NCBI GenBank assembly: GCA_902805485.1
Contig: CADCTM010000763.1
Coordinates: forward strand, 1-25,510
DNA from: an uncultured Coleofasciculus sp.
GTDB lineage: Bacteria > Cyanobacteriota > Cyanobacteriia > Cyanobacteriales > Coleofasciculaceae
Direction of reading: 5' to 3'
DNA: 25,510 bases
Positions 7,325 through 15,352 of the stretch are shown here, piece by piece (the first letter of the stretch is position 1; each line of letters starts with the position of its first letter). The position numbers and the translations under genes are program-made. The notes under the pieces are model-generated. The model was not told where the DNA came from. It ran no database searches and was given only the letters and a program-made list of their open reading frames with translations.

Positions 7325-10300
7325 CTAGACGTACTTACGAGCGACCAACAAGTCATCAAATTTTCTGCCAGTGAGCAGATAAGTGCTCATATCCCCCTTG
7401 CCCTTGACAAAGATAACGCCCCGTTCCTCAAATAGGTACTTGTCCCGTAATAGCTCATAGGTTGCGGCTGTTACCTGTATGGCATCGTCAACGCCTTGGG
7501 CTTCCATGCGGCTAGCAACGTTAACGGTATCGCCCCACAAATCATAGAAAAACTTTTTGATGCCAATGACGCCCGCAACGACGGGACCACTGTTGATGCC
7601 AATCCGGAGTTTGAACACTTCACCCGTCTGTTCGCCTATTTTCACCATTTCGGCTTGCATATCCAGCGCCATTTCTGCGATCGCGAGCGCATGATCCGGA
7701 TGGGGGGTCGGCAAACCAGCGACAACCATGTAGGCATCGCCAATGGTCTTGATTTTCTCTAAACTGTGCCGCTCAGCTAGCTGGTCAAACTTTGAGAAAA
7801 TTAGATTGAGAACTATTACCAGTTCTTTTGGAGAGGTTCGAGCCGAGAACTCGGTAAAGCCAACGATATCAGCAAACAGAACGCTGACCGCTTCAAAACT
7901 GTCTGCAATCGTGCTTGGGTAACGTTTTAACTGCTGTGCAATTGATTCAGGTAAGATATTGAGCAGCAGTTGCTCTGTTTGTTCCTGTTGAAAACGCAGT
8001 GATTCTTGGGCTACCCTACGGACTGTAATGTCAGAGACAGCACCTTCGTAGTAGAGTAGTGCCCCGGTGGAGTCACGAACCGCACGGGTGTTTTCTGACA
8101 CCCAGATAACACAGCCGTCCTTACGATAGACCAGAGACTCAAACTCAAACACGGCATTGTCCGCTTGTATAGCGGCAATGAATTCGTCTCGGCGGTTGGG
8201 TTCAACATAAACTTGCCGCGAGATGTCTTGGATACAACTGATTAGTTCTTCAGGTGAAGAGTAGCCAAAAATCCTTGCCAGTGCTGGGTTGGCGCTTATG
8301 AAGCGTCCGGATGGCAACGTTTGGAAGATGCCTTCAATCGCGTTTTCAACAATACTGTGATATCTCTGTTCAGCAATACGGAGCTTTTCTTCAGCGGCTT
8401 TGCGCTGAATCACTGAACCCAGTTGAGTACCCACCGCTGAGACTAGCTCAACCAATCGCCAATCTTGTTCACAGGATTCAAACATAAAGAAAACGAAAAC
8501 AGCCAGCACCTGGTCGTTAACAAGAATGGGAATGCCCAAACCAGATCTGAGCCCGCTTTCGAGTACCATTTGGGAACGGACAAACACAGCTTCGGCCTCG
8601 CTTGCAACATCCTGAATCCACTCGGGCTGCTTGGATGACCAAACCCGCCCAGGCAGACCCATGTCAGGAATAAATCGGAGCATCTGGCTATGCTGTCTGA
8701 ATTTCTCTAGGGCGGGCACGGTTATCCCGCCCGTATTGGTACTTGCATACCAAGCGGGGCTGGATTCGAGCGAGGTGCCATCCGAGTTGGGAATCCAGGC
8801 TTCCCCAAAATTCCAACCTATAGTCTCACACACTTTGCGTAGGGTGACTTCCATGGCAGAGTGAAAGTCTGGGGACTCACTAATGGCTTGCGTAATCGTT
8901 TGTAAGAGGCGGATTTTTTCTTCCGCCCGTTGGCGCTCACGCGCTTCTAGACTTAGGGAAACTAAATCAGCTAAGGAACCAGCAAAATTTTGTTCATCCA
9001 GTGTCCAGTGGCGGGACGAGTCAGTGTGTTCGTAGCACACTACTCCCACTATCTGACCTTCTGCCATACGAATCGGTGCATTCAGCATTGCTGTCACGCC
9101 GGAGGAACCCCTAACCGTGTGACCGTCTAGCGGGTATGATGCCTGCAATTCAGGGATAATGGGGTTGGTGTCGGCATCGGGGACGGCAAGGGTAGGCTCT
9201 TGTTCCAAGGCTTTGAAGTAAGCGGGATAGTCCGCTGCCGTCAACTCCATCCCGTGGGTATGATGGTTGGCACAGCTCTCAAATAGGTCGAGGCAATGCA
9301 TCTTGGCTCCGTCAGGGCTGTATAACCACACACCTACCCGTAAAATCTCCAAAGTCTGGGCAGCGGCTTCAGTGATTTGCTTGAGGGCAGAGTGCAAGTC
9401 GCCGTGGTTTACGGTTCTGCTCTTAGCCAGAGCTACTAGCACTTGGTTGTGTCGGCGCAGCCGTTGATGAAGTTGCCCTTGTTGGATGGCGATCGCAATT
9501 TGCGTGGACAACGCTTCTAGGAAATCAACCTCTAACTGCTTCCACTGCCGTGGTCTGCAACACTGATGGGCAATTAGCAGCCCCCACAACCGTTCTTCTT
9601 GGAGGATGGGAACCACCAAGTTTGCCCTGACCTGAATATTGAGGAGAAAATCAACGTGGCACGGCATCAGATCCGCTGTGTAGATATCTTCTACAACCCG
9701 GATACGACCCTGTCGGTAGAGTTGAATATAGGCTTCTCCAAAGCAGGAGTCAATAATTGTGGTGTCCACGATGGACAGTTCATTGCTGCTGACGGATTCT
9801 ACAACGATAACGCCGCGACCGTCGTCAAAAAATCGATAAATAAGCACTCGATCCGTTTGCAGAAATTGCCGCACTTCACTCACCGTTGTGCTGAGAATCT
9901 TGTCTAAATTCAGCGATCGGCGAATCCGTTGGGCAATCTCACCCAGCAAGTGTTCCCGTTGAGCCTGCTGCCGCACTAACTCCTCCGCCTGCTGGCGCTC
10001 ATGGACTTCCTGTTGCAGTTGTAGATTTTGCTTTTGGAGTTGATTTTGCAGGTTCTGGATCGTCAGGTGGTGCGTGATGCGGGCTAAAACCTCTTGGGGT
10101 TGAATTGGCTTGGTGACGTAATCTACTGCCCCGACTTGAAAACCTCTCACCTTATCCACCGTGTCACTAAGCGCCGTCATAAAAATCACGGGGATAGCTT
10201 GGGTTGACGGATTGGCTTTCAACTGACGGCAAGTTTCAAACCCGTCAATTCCAGGCATGAGTACATCCAAAAGGATGAGATTGGGCTGGGCATAAATGGT

Positions 10301-10441
10301 CTGCGCGATCGCACTTTCACCATCAACTGCCACCAGGACTTCAAAACCCGAATCGGTCAAAAAATCGCACAGCACTCTTAAATTGGTCGGGGTGTCATCT
10401 ACGATTAAGATGACACCTCCAGTTGGATTTTCCACACTCAT
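7325..10441 (-). CDS. Response regulator with cyanobacteriochrome GAF and class III adenylyl cyclase output
   Basis: Domain order over 1038 residues: receiver (8-125; phosphoacceptor D59, T89, K111); coiled coil (128-165); GAF1 (about 175-322); GAF2 (about 345-500); GAF3 (about 510-680); PAS (690-808); signalling helix (810-845); cyclase homology domain (850-1022). GAF1 has cyanobacteriochrome marks: a DSCF motif (231-234), a Cys-His pair (261-262) and VRANLVVPIL...LWGLLIAHQC..PRQW. The two Cys are 28 residues apart, as I recall for the DXCF protein TePixJ, so it may carry a doubly linked bilin sensing blue/green or violet light. The cyclase keeps both metal Asp (D858, D902), the adenine-selecting Lys in KIKTIGD and D967, and N974/R978, so cAMP is the predicted product. 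The ATG directly follows the stop of the ethylene-receptor-like kinase gene, implying translational coupling and perhaps phosphotransfer to D59. Photochemistry is inferred. Confidence 0.9.
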   Translation of the reverse strand: MSVENPTGGVILIVDDTPTNLRVLCDFLTDSGFEVLVAVDGESAIAQTIYAQPNLILLDVLMPGIDGFETCRQLKANPSTQAIPVIFMTALSDTVDKVRGFQVGAVDYVTKPIQPQEVLARITHHLTIQNLQNQLQKQNLQLQQEVHERQQAEELVRQQAQREHLLGEIAQRIRRSLNLDKILSTTVSEVRQFLQTDRVLIYRFFDDGRGVIVVESVSSNELSIVDTTIIDSCFGEAYIQLYRQGRIRVVEDIYTADLMPCHVDFLLNIQVRANLVVPILQEERLWGLLIAHQCCRPRQWKQLEVDFLEALSTQIAIAIQQGQLHQRLRRHNQVLVALAKSRTVNHGDLHSALKQITEAAAQTLEILRVGVWLYSPDGAKMHCLDLFESCANHHTHGMELTAADYPAYFKALEQEPTLAVPDADTNPIIPELQASYPLDGHTVRGSSGVTAMLNAPIRMAEGQIVGVVCYEHTDSSRHWTLDEQNFAGSLADLVSLSLEARERQRAEEKIRLLQTITQAISESPDFHSAMEVTLRKVCETIGWNFGEAWIPNSDGTSLESSPAWYASTNTGGITVPALEKFRQHSQMLRFIPDMGLPGRVWSSKQPEWIQDVASEAEAVFVRSQMVLESGLRSGLGIPILVNDQVLAVFVFFMFESCEQDWRLVELVSAVGTQLGSVIQRKAAEEKLRIAEQRYHSIVENAIEGIFQTLPSGRFISANPALARIFGYSSPEELISCIQDISRQVYVEPNRRDEFIAAIQADNAVFEFESLVYRKDGCVIWVSENTRAVRDSTGALLYYEGAVSDITVRRVAQESLRFQQEQTEQLLLNILPESIAQQLKRYPSTIADSFEAVSVLFADIVGFTEFSARTSPKELVIVLNLIFSKFDQLAERHSLEKIKTIGDAYMVVAGLPTPHPDHALAIAEMALDMQAEMVKIGEQTGEVFKLRIGINSGPVVAGVIGIKKFFYDLWGDTVNVASRMEAQGVDDAIQVTAATYELLRDKYLFEERGVIFVKGKGDMSTYLLTGRKFDDLLVARKYV

Positions 10442-12727
10442 TCATGAGCCAAAATGTAAGGTTTCAAGGAACTCCCGGATTTGTTTGATTTGGAAGTCTT
10501 GTGCTAGTTGACGAAGCTCCGACGCAAACGGCACAAATTGAGCGTCCAACTGTTCGAGCCTCGCCGCTTGCTCATCTATGCCCCTGATGTTGCCTCTCAT
10601 AGCTAGATCCAATAGGACAGCAATGTCCTCCGGAGGTGGAGCAATCAATTTTGGAGTTGGGATTCGGGTTTCGGAATTTAATGCGTGTTCGTTAGATTTG
10701 ACACCCTCTGAATCTCGGTCAGCGACCCCTACGGCGGCTTGCTCTAATCCCCAATCGTCATAAACCCACTCCAGCTCCAAATGCACCCGTAGCCGTTCTA
10801 AAAGATGCTTTGCCCGTACTGGTTTAGGGATAAAATCGTCGCAACCCGACTCTTGGCTTTCCTCTTGACTGTAATCGAAAACACTAGCCGATATGGCAAT
10901 TATTACAATATCTTTAAGTTCTGTTAAGTTCCGGAGCTGCCGGGTAGCCTCAAATCCGTCCAGTACTGGCATCACCAAGTCCATCAAGATCGCATCGGGC
11001 TTAAACTCAAGCGCCTGATTCAGACAATCACGACCGTCTTTTGCTTCAACGATTTCAAACCCTAAAGGCTCGAGGAGATTGACTAAAAACGAGCGATTTT
11101 CCCATTTGTCATCTACTACCAGAACTTTGCGCTTTTCCCCTCTGAAGCCAAGGATATTGCGCTCCTGAGGCTTGGCGACTGAGGTCGATTGCAACACTTC
11201 AGGTAAATCCAAATCGAGCCAGAAAACACTGCCAAAACCCAATTGACTTTTCACCTCCAAGGTACTGCCCATCAACTTCGCTAATTTCTGGCTAATGGTC
11301 AGTCCCAGCCCTGTGCCTTCAACCAGGTGGCGACTGTTCTCGACTTGATGGAACGGCAGAAAGATTTCTGTCAACTTCTCCGGTGCGATGCCAATGCCAG
11401 TGTCCTCCACCTGAAATCGGATTTTCCCCTCGTGATAACCAACTTTGAACACTACCCCACCCGTTTCGGTAAATTTGACGGCATTTCCGAGTAAATTAAT
11501 TAAAATTTGCCGCAGCTTTTGCTCATCGCCCCGGACTAGGGTAGGCAGAGGGGAAAGCGGTGTGTAACGAAAGGCAATATTCTTTTGTTCGGCGCGGATA
11601 CGAAAGATTTCGGCAATATTGTTAAGAAACACAGGCAAATTAAAATCGCTTAGGTGGATTTCCATTTTCCTAGCTTCAATTTTGGAGAGGTCTAAAATGT
11701 CATTAATCAGCGTCAGCAGGTGTTCGCCACACTGTTGAATTATGCCCAGTCCATTCTGTTGCCTGTCCGTTAAAATTTTTTCTTGTTTGAGGATGTGGGC
11801 GTACCCCAAAATCCCGTTCAATGGGGTTCGGAATTCATGGCTCATATTCGCCAGAAATTCGCTCTTGGCACGGTTGGCAGATTCAGCCGCTTCTTTAGCC
11901 TGTTTGAGGACTTGCTCTGCTTGCTTGCTTTCGGTGATGTCTTCGTGGACTGCGACGTAGACTGTTCCATAATCGGGATGTTCAAATCTCGAAGTGTGAG
12001 ATCTACACCAGAAAGCCGTGCCATCTTTTTTAACGTTATGAACCTCATAGGTAGCTTCACCGTGTTGATTTAATTCGTTCATTATTTCATGGGCAACTTG
12101 TTTGGCACTCGGCTCATCCGAAGCGTAGTTCAATACTTCCACGGGTTTTCCATTTAGCTCACCCAACCCATAGCCAAACATACTCTCGAATTTGGGATTG
12201 GTATAGACGATCTCGCTATCGGCGGCTCTGACAAGGCAAACCCCTTCAGCCATATTCCTAACGATCGTACTTTGCAGCTCCAACCTCGCCTCTGTTCGCT
12301 GACGCTCTCTAATTTCACTCTCTAGTTCCCGGTTGGCTGCCTCTAGCTTTGCCGGACTTGGGAGGGCGAGTGCTTGAGGAACCAATGGCATCAACAGCAC
12401 AGCCGTACACACTGAGACTACGGCAGTTATGGCTTTGATGAACCCACTCAACCAATAGGTTGGATGCCAGAGCGTCCAAATCTCCATCACATGGGTAGTA
12501 CCACAAGCGACGATAAATGCTCCAAACAGCAGAAATATCCAGTTGAAGGGCAAATCGACGCGCTTGCGGACAAAATAGACTAGCGTGATCGGGATTGAAT
12601 AATAGGCAAGTGCGATGAGAGCATCCCCCATAACATGGAGCCACACCAACTCAGGTTTCCAGAGGTAGCAATGTCCGTGAGGGATAAACGTTCTTGAAGT
12701 AAAAAGGTTTTTTAAGACCTCCAGCAT
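10442..12727 (-). CDS. Ethylene-receptor-type (ETR1-like) hybrid histidine kinase
   Basis: Residues 20-118 form a three-helix membrane domain matching the plant ETR1 ethylene-binding domain: GDALIALAYYSIP in helix 1, FGAFIVACGTTH in helix 2 and IKAITAVVS in helix 3. The key ETR1 residues D25, Y32, I35, P36, C65 and H69 correspond to D35, Y42, I45, P46, C75 and H79 at a constant offset of ten. ETR1 K91 corresponds to K98. C75 and H79 would hold Cu(I). Then follow a coiled coil (125-150), PAS (152-268), HisKA with phospho-His H297 (MSHEFRTPLNG), an intact ATPase (N411/N415, DTGIGIAP, GTGLGL), a receiver with D583 (LMDLVMP) and a C-terminal extension without an obvious HPt histidine. SynEtr1 of Synechocystis is a known cyanobacterial ethylene receptor of this class. 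The start has AAAGGA 8 bases upstream. Its stop abuts the adenylyl cyclase gene. Confidence 0.92.
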   Translation of the reverse strand: MLEVLKNLFTSRTFIPHGHCYLWKPELVWLHVMGDALIALAYYSIPITLVYFVRKRVDLPFNWIFLLFGAFIVACGTTHVMEIWTLWHPTYWLSGFIKAITAVVSVCTAVLLMPLVPQALALPSPAKLEAANRELESEIRERQRTEARLELQSTIVRNMAEGVCLVRAADSEIVYTNPKFESMFGYGLGELNGKPVEVLNYASDEPSAKQVAHEIMNELNQHGEATYEVHNVKKDGTAFWCRSHTSRFEHPDYGTVYVAVHEDITESKQAEQVLKQAKEAAESANRAKSEFLANMSHEFRTPLNGILGYAHILKQEKILTDRQQNGLGIIQQCGEHLLTLINDILDLSKIEARKMEIHLSDFNLPVFLNNIAEIFRIRAEQKNIAFRYTPLSPLPTLVRGDEQKLRQILINLLGNAVKFTETGGVVFKVGYHEGKIRFQVEDTGIGIAPEKLTEIFLPFHQVENSRHLVEGTGLGLTISQKLAKLMGSTLEVKSQLGFGSVFWLDLDLPEVLQSTSVAKPQERNILGFRGEKRKVLVVDDKWENRSFLVNLLEPLGFEIVEAKDGRDCLNQALEFKPDAILMDLVMPVLDGFEATRQLRNLTELKDIVIIAISASVFDYSQEESQESGCDDFIPKPVRAKHLLERLRVHLELEWVYDDWGLEQAAVGVADRDSEGVKSNEHALNSETRIPTPKLIAPPPEDIAVLLDLAMRGNIRGIDEQAARLEQLDAQFVPFASELRQLAQDFQIKQIREFLETLHFGS

Positions 12728-12939
12728 AAAATCAGTCCTTTATCTGCAACCGCCATTCCTCTCCTGTTATATCCGCTTTGCTTTTACGAAAGATGAATGG
12801 CTCCTCAGGCTGTTTGCGCCTACCAGTTGGAGCGATACAGCTCTTAGGACTGAATTACAATGCTTGGGGTAGGTTCTCTACGGTATTATAATGACGTTGG
12901 CAATCAGAGTTCTGGAACAACTGCGCCATTTGTTGAGGA

Positions 12940-13257
12940 TTAGCCAATACCGTTGAACCCTTGGGGCTGTGCCAAGCGCTGTTTGAGCTTATTCAATACC
13001 TCTGGCGGTATCTTCTTGGATTTATACCTGGTGCTGTGTTCACTGTTAATAGCACTTCTCTACCACCTTGCTTATAGTGCTTGAGCCAGCGATAGATCGT
13101 TGGCTAACTCGGCTCTTCTTGTGCTGACTCCTCCAGTTTTTTTGATCCAGTAGAGCATTTGCAGGCGTTCTTTACTGTGAACGGAGACCGCTCGTCTGAG
13201 ACGATGTTCGAGTTCTTCTGGGGTCTGGTTGACTACCACTTTGAAGTGGTTTGCCAT
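12940..13257 (-). pseudogene. N-terminal remnant of an IS630-like transposase
   Basis: From ATG 13257: MANHFKVVVNQTPEELEHRL, then LRRAVSVHSKERLQMLYWIK, the N-terminal helix-turn-helix of IS630-type transposases. A frameshift near 13115 leads to TIYRWLKHYKQGGREVLL and another near 13030 to KKIPPEVLNKLKQRLAQPQG, ending at a stop at 12940. No catalytic DDE domain remains. A further open frame of about 35 codons (LANPQQMAQLFQNSDCQRHY) runs in another frame to 12855; I do not recognise it. The remnant sits just upstream of the ethylene-receptor-like operon and may have brought or disrupted its original promoter. Confidence 0.75.
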
Positions 13258-13434
13258 TGGGAACCTCCTTCTCTTACTTCTCTCAATTTAGTGCAGCTTC
13301 ATGGGAAATTGGTATTACTACTGGAAACCTGTTTTCTGGAAGCGTTGTTACTACGCTGTTTCAGGGGCTGACGCTTCCCTAGATGTCATTAAGTCCTATA
13401 TCCAATCCCAATGTAAAAATGATTAACATCTGCC

Positions 13435-13480
13435 TCGTGACTAACCCCCGCCTTAAAGAGGATGGGGGAGTGCCTCACGA
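13435..13480. terminator. Compound inverted repeat downstream of the fecCDE-like operon, possible terminator
   Basis: An outer stem TCGTGA (13435-13440) pairs with TCACGA (13475-13480). An inner stem CCCCC-g-CC (13445-13452) pairs with GG-at-GGGGG (13460-13468) around a TTAAAGA loop. It begins just past the ATPase gene's stop at 13488, the right place for a terminator. No T-run follows on the minus strand, so it may instead be a Rho-linked structure or the end of a lost mobile element. Confidence 0.4.
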
Positions 13481-13487
13481 AATTTGT

Positions 13488-14309
13488 TCAATCGTGCCTC
13501 ACCTTGACCTTGCGACCGACCGGAACACACATCGGCGTTCCCGCCACTGGATCTTGCATAATATGAGACTCCAAGCCAAAAACTTCTTGCACCATCGCCT
13601 CTGTCATCACTTGCATGGGCACACCTTGGGCATAAACTTGACCCTGCCGCACCGCTACTAAATAATCGGCATAGCGACACGCCTGATTCAGGTCATGCAG
13701 TACCATCACAATTGTCCGCCCCTTGCTCTGATTTAACTCGTAAAGCAAATCCAACACCTCAACTTGATGTGCCAAGTCCAAGAACGTCGTCGGTTCATCC
13801 AGTAGCAAAATCTCAGTATCCTGAGCTAAGGTCATGGCAATCCAAGCCCGTTGCCGTTGCCCACCGGAGAGGGTATCGAGTCCTCGGTCTGCTAAATGAC
13901 TCATCCCCGTAGTCACCAACGCTTGTTCTACCAGGAGTTCATCGTCTTTAGACCACTGCTGCAACCAGTTCTGGTAAGGATAACGACCCATCGCCACTAA
14001 GTCTCGCACCGTCAATCCTTCCGGAGCAACGGGGCCTTGAGGCAAAATTCCTAGTCGCTTGGCTACCGCTTTTGTGGATAACTTGAAAATGTCAGCACTA
14101 TCCAGGTAAACTTTGCCAGCACGAGGTTTCAGCAATCTCGCTAGCCCCCGCAGTAAGGTTGACTTACCACAGCCGTTGGGTCCAACTAATGTTGTAATTT
14201 TCCCCGCAGGAATAGCCAGGTCGAGGTCTGTGATGATGGGTACACCATCATAAGCAAGGCAGAGTCTACGAGTTGACAAAATTTTTGTAGTGTGCATTAG
14301 TGATGTCAT
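13488..14309 (-). CDS. fecE: Iron-siderophore ABC transporter, ATP-binding protein (FecE/FepC type)
   Basis: This 273-residue ATPase has Walker A GPNGCGKST (43-51), Q-loop Q91, the ABC signature LSGGQ (147-151), Walker B LLLDEP (168-173) and switch H205. The CGKST Walker A, the RYP segment after the Q-loop (109-111) and the C-terminal MVQEVFGLESHIMQDPVAGT pattern are typical of Fe(III)-siderophore, haem and B12 importers. It powers the two permeases encoded immediately upstream; ATG 14309 overlaps the fecD stop by four bases (ATGA). An in-frame ATG four codons on is possible, but the ATGA overlap favours the first. The TonB-dependent receptor, TonB and ExbBD nearby argue for a ferric siderophore. 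It is the last gene of the operon. Confidence 0.93.
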   Translation of the reverse strand: MTSLMHTTKILSTRRLCLAYDGVPIITDLDLAIPAGKITTLVGPNGCGKSTLLRGLARLLKPRAGKVYLDSADIFKLSTKAVAKRLGILPQGPVAPEGLTVRDLVAMGRYPYQNWLQQWSKDDELLVEQALVTTGMSHLADRGLDTLSGGQRQRAWIAMTLAQDTEILLLDEPTTFLDLAHQVEVLDLLYELNQSKGRTIVMVLHDLNQACRYADYLVAVRQGQVYAQGVPMQVMTEAMVQEVFGLESHIMQDPVAGTPMCVPVGRKVKVRHD

Positions 14310-15352
14310 CGCTTGCGGTTGCGGATAAGCAAGTAGAGAAAATAAGGAGTCCCAATCGCGGCTGTCACGACTCCACAGGGAAGCTGGATTGGCACAAATA
14401 AAACTCGCCCCAACCAGTCAGCCAGAACGACAATCACTCCACCGATGAGTGCCGCCGTAGGGAGTAAACCTTCATGGGTTGGTCCCACTAGCTGACGCCC
14501 CAAGTGCGGTGCCATCAATCCGACAAAGCCAATCGTACCCGCGACGGCTACGGAGGCACCAGCCATTGCGGCACTGCTGAGTAAGAGTAAACCACGCTGC
14601 CACTCAACCCTAGCCCCCAAACCCTTAGCCATATCGTCGCCCAAAGAGAGTGCATTCAGCGACATCGCAAGAATTAACGACAGGGGTACAAAAACAACCA
14701 GCCAAGGCAAAATTGCCCCCACGTGTTCCCAACTGCGTCCATAAACACTTCCTGCTAGCCAAACCAATGCCTGACTGACATTATTGATCTCCCCAAAGGT
14801 GATGATTAACGTTGTCAACGCATTGAGGACAGCCGCAAAGCCGATGCCCATTAAAATTAAACGGAGTGGGGAACTGCCTTTATCCCAAGCGATTAGGTAA
14901 ATCAGAATCGCAACCGTCAAAGCACCCGCAAAGGCAGACAAGGGTAAGAGAAATAAAGGAACAGTTGGAAACAGAACGATTAGACTGACAGCCGCCAAAC
15001 CCGCACCCGCATTGATACCAATAATGCCAGGGTCGGCTAAGGGATTGCGCGTCAAACCTTGCAGGATAGTACCGGAAATTCCTAATCCAACTCCAGCAGC
15101 GAAGGCGACTAATGTTCGAGGTAGGCGTAAGGTATTAATAATGAAGGGATAATCTGGATTAGCGCTCGGCAATCCTAAGATTGTTTTCAAAACTTCCAGG
15201 GGAGGAATCGGATACTCGCCCTGTCCTACGTTAAGGACGATTGCCATCAGGGTAACCAATCCTAACACCAGCAGTACGATAGGTACGCGCTGATCCAAGT
15301 GAAAAGACACTGGCAACTGTTGGGGACGAATAACCAGCCAGTTTTTTCTCAT
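14306..15352 (-). CDS. fecD: Iron-siderophore ABC transporter permease (FecD/FepG type)
   Basis: A FecCD-family inner-membrane permease with about ten hydrophobic helices. The diagnostic loop GLTRNPLADPGIIGINAGAG is present, as is the later GTIGFVGLMAPHLGRQLVG segment that contacts the ATPase. It pairs with the preceding fecC-like product to form the transmembrane pore. I take ATG 15352 (348 aa) because it overlaps the upstream stop as ATGA and has GGAAGGTG 6-13 bases upstream. ATG 15367 would add five residues (MEGEA) and coincide with that ribosome site. Family membership is firm; the exact siderophore is not. Confidence 0.93.
   Translation of the reverse strand: MRKNWLVIRPQQLPVSFHLDQRVPIVLLVLGLVTLMAIVLNVGQGEYPIPPLEVLKTILGLPSANPDYPFIINTLRLPRTLVAFAAGVGLGISGTILQGLTRNPLADPGIIGINAGAGLAAVSLIVLFPTVPLFLLPLSAFAGALTVAILIYLIAWDKGSSPLRLILMGIGFAAVLNALTTLIITFGEINNVSQALVWLAGSVYGRSWEHVGAILPWLVVFVPLSLILAMSLNALSLGDDMAKGLGARVEWQRGLLLLSSAAMAGASVAVAGTIGFVGLMAPHLGRQLVGPTHEGLLPTAALIGGVIVVLADWLGRVLFVPIQLPCGVVTAAIGTPYFLYLLIRNRKR

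Noticed and set aside
7496..10511. Several plus-strand frames of 60-100 codons opposite the cyclase gene
   Set aside because: They are shadows of a long, well-supported coding region with full domain matches on the other strand.
10578..10763. Plus-strand 61-codon frame opposite the kinase C-terminus
   Set aside because: Antisense shadow with no ribosome site.
12864..12892. Plus-strand TTGGGG, 17 bases, TATAAT
   Set aside because: Spacing and -10 are good but no gene follows on that strand; the area is IS630 debris. On the minus strand the symmetric ATTATAAT has no matching -35.
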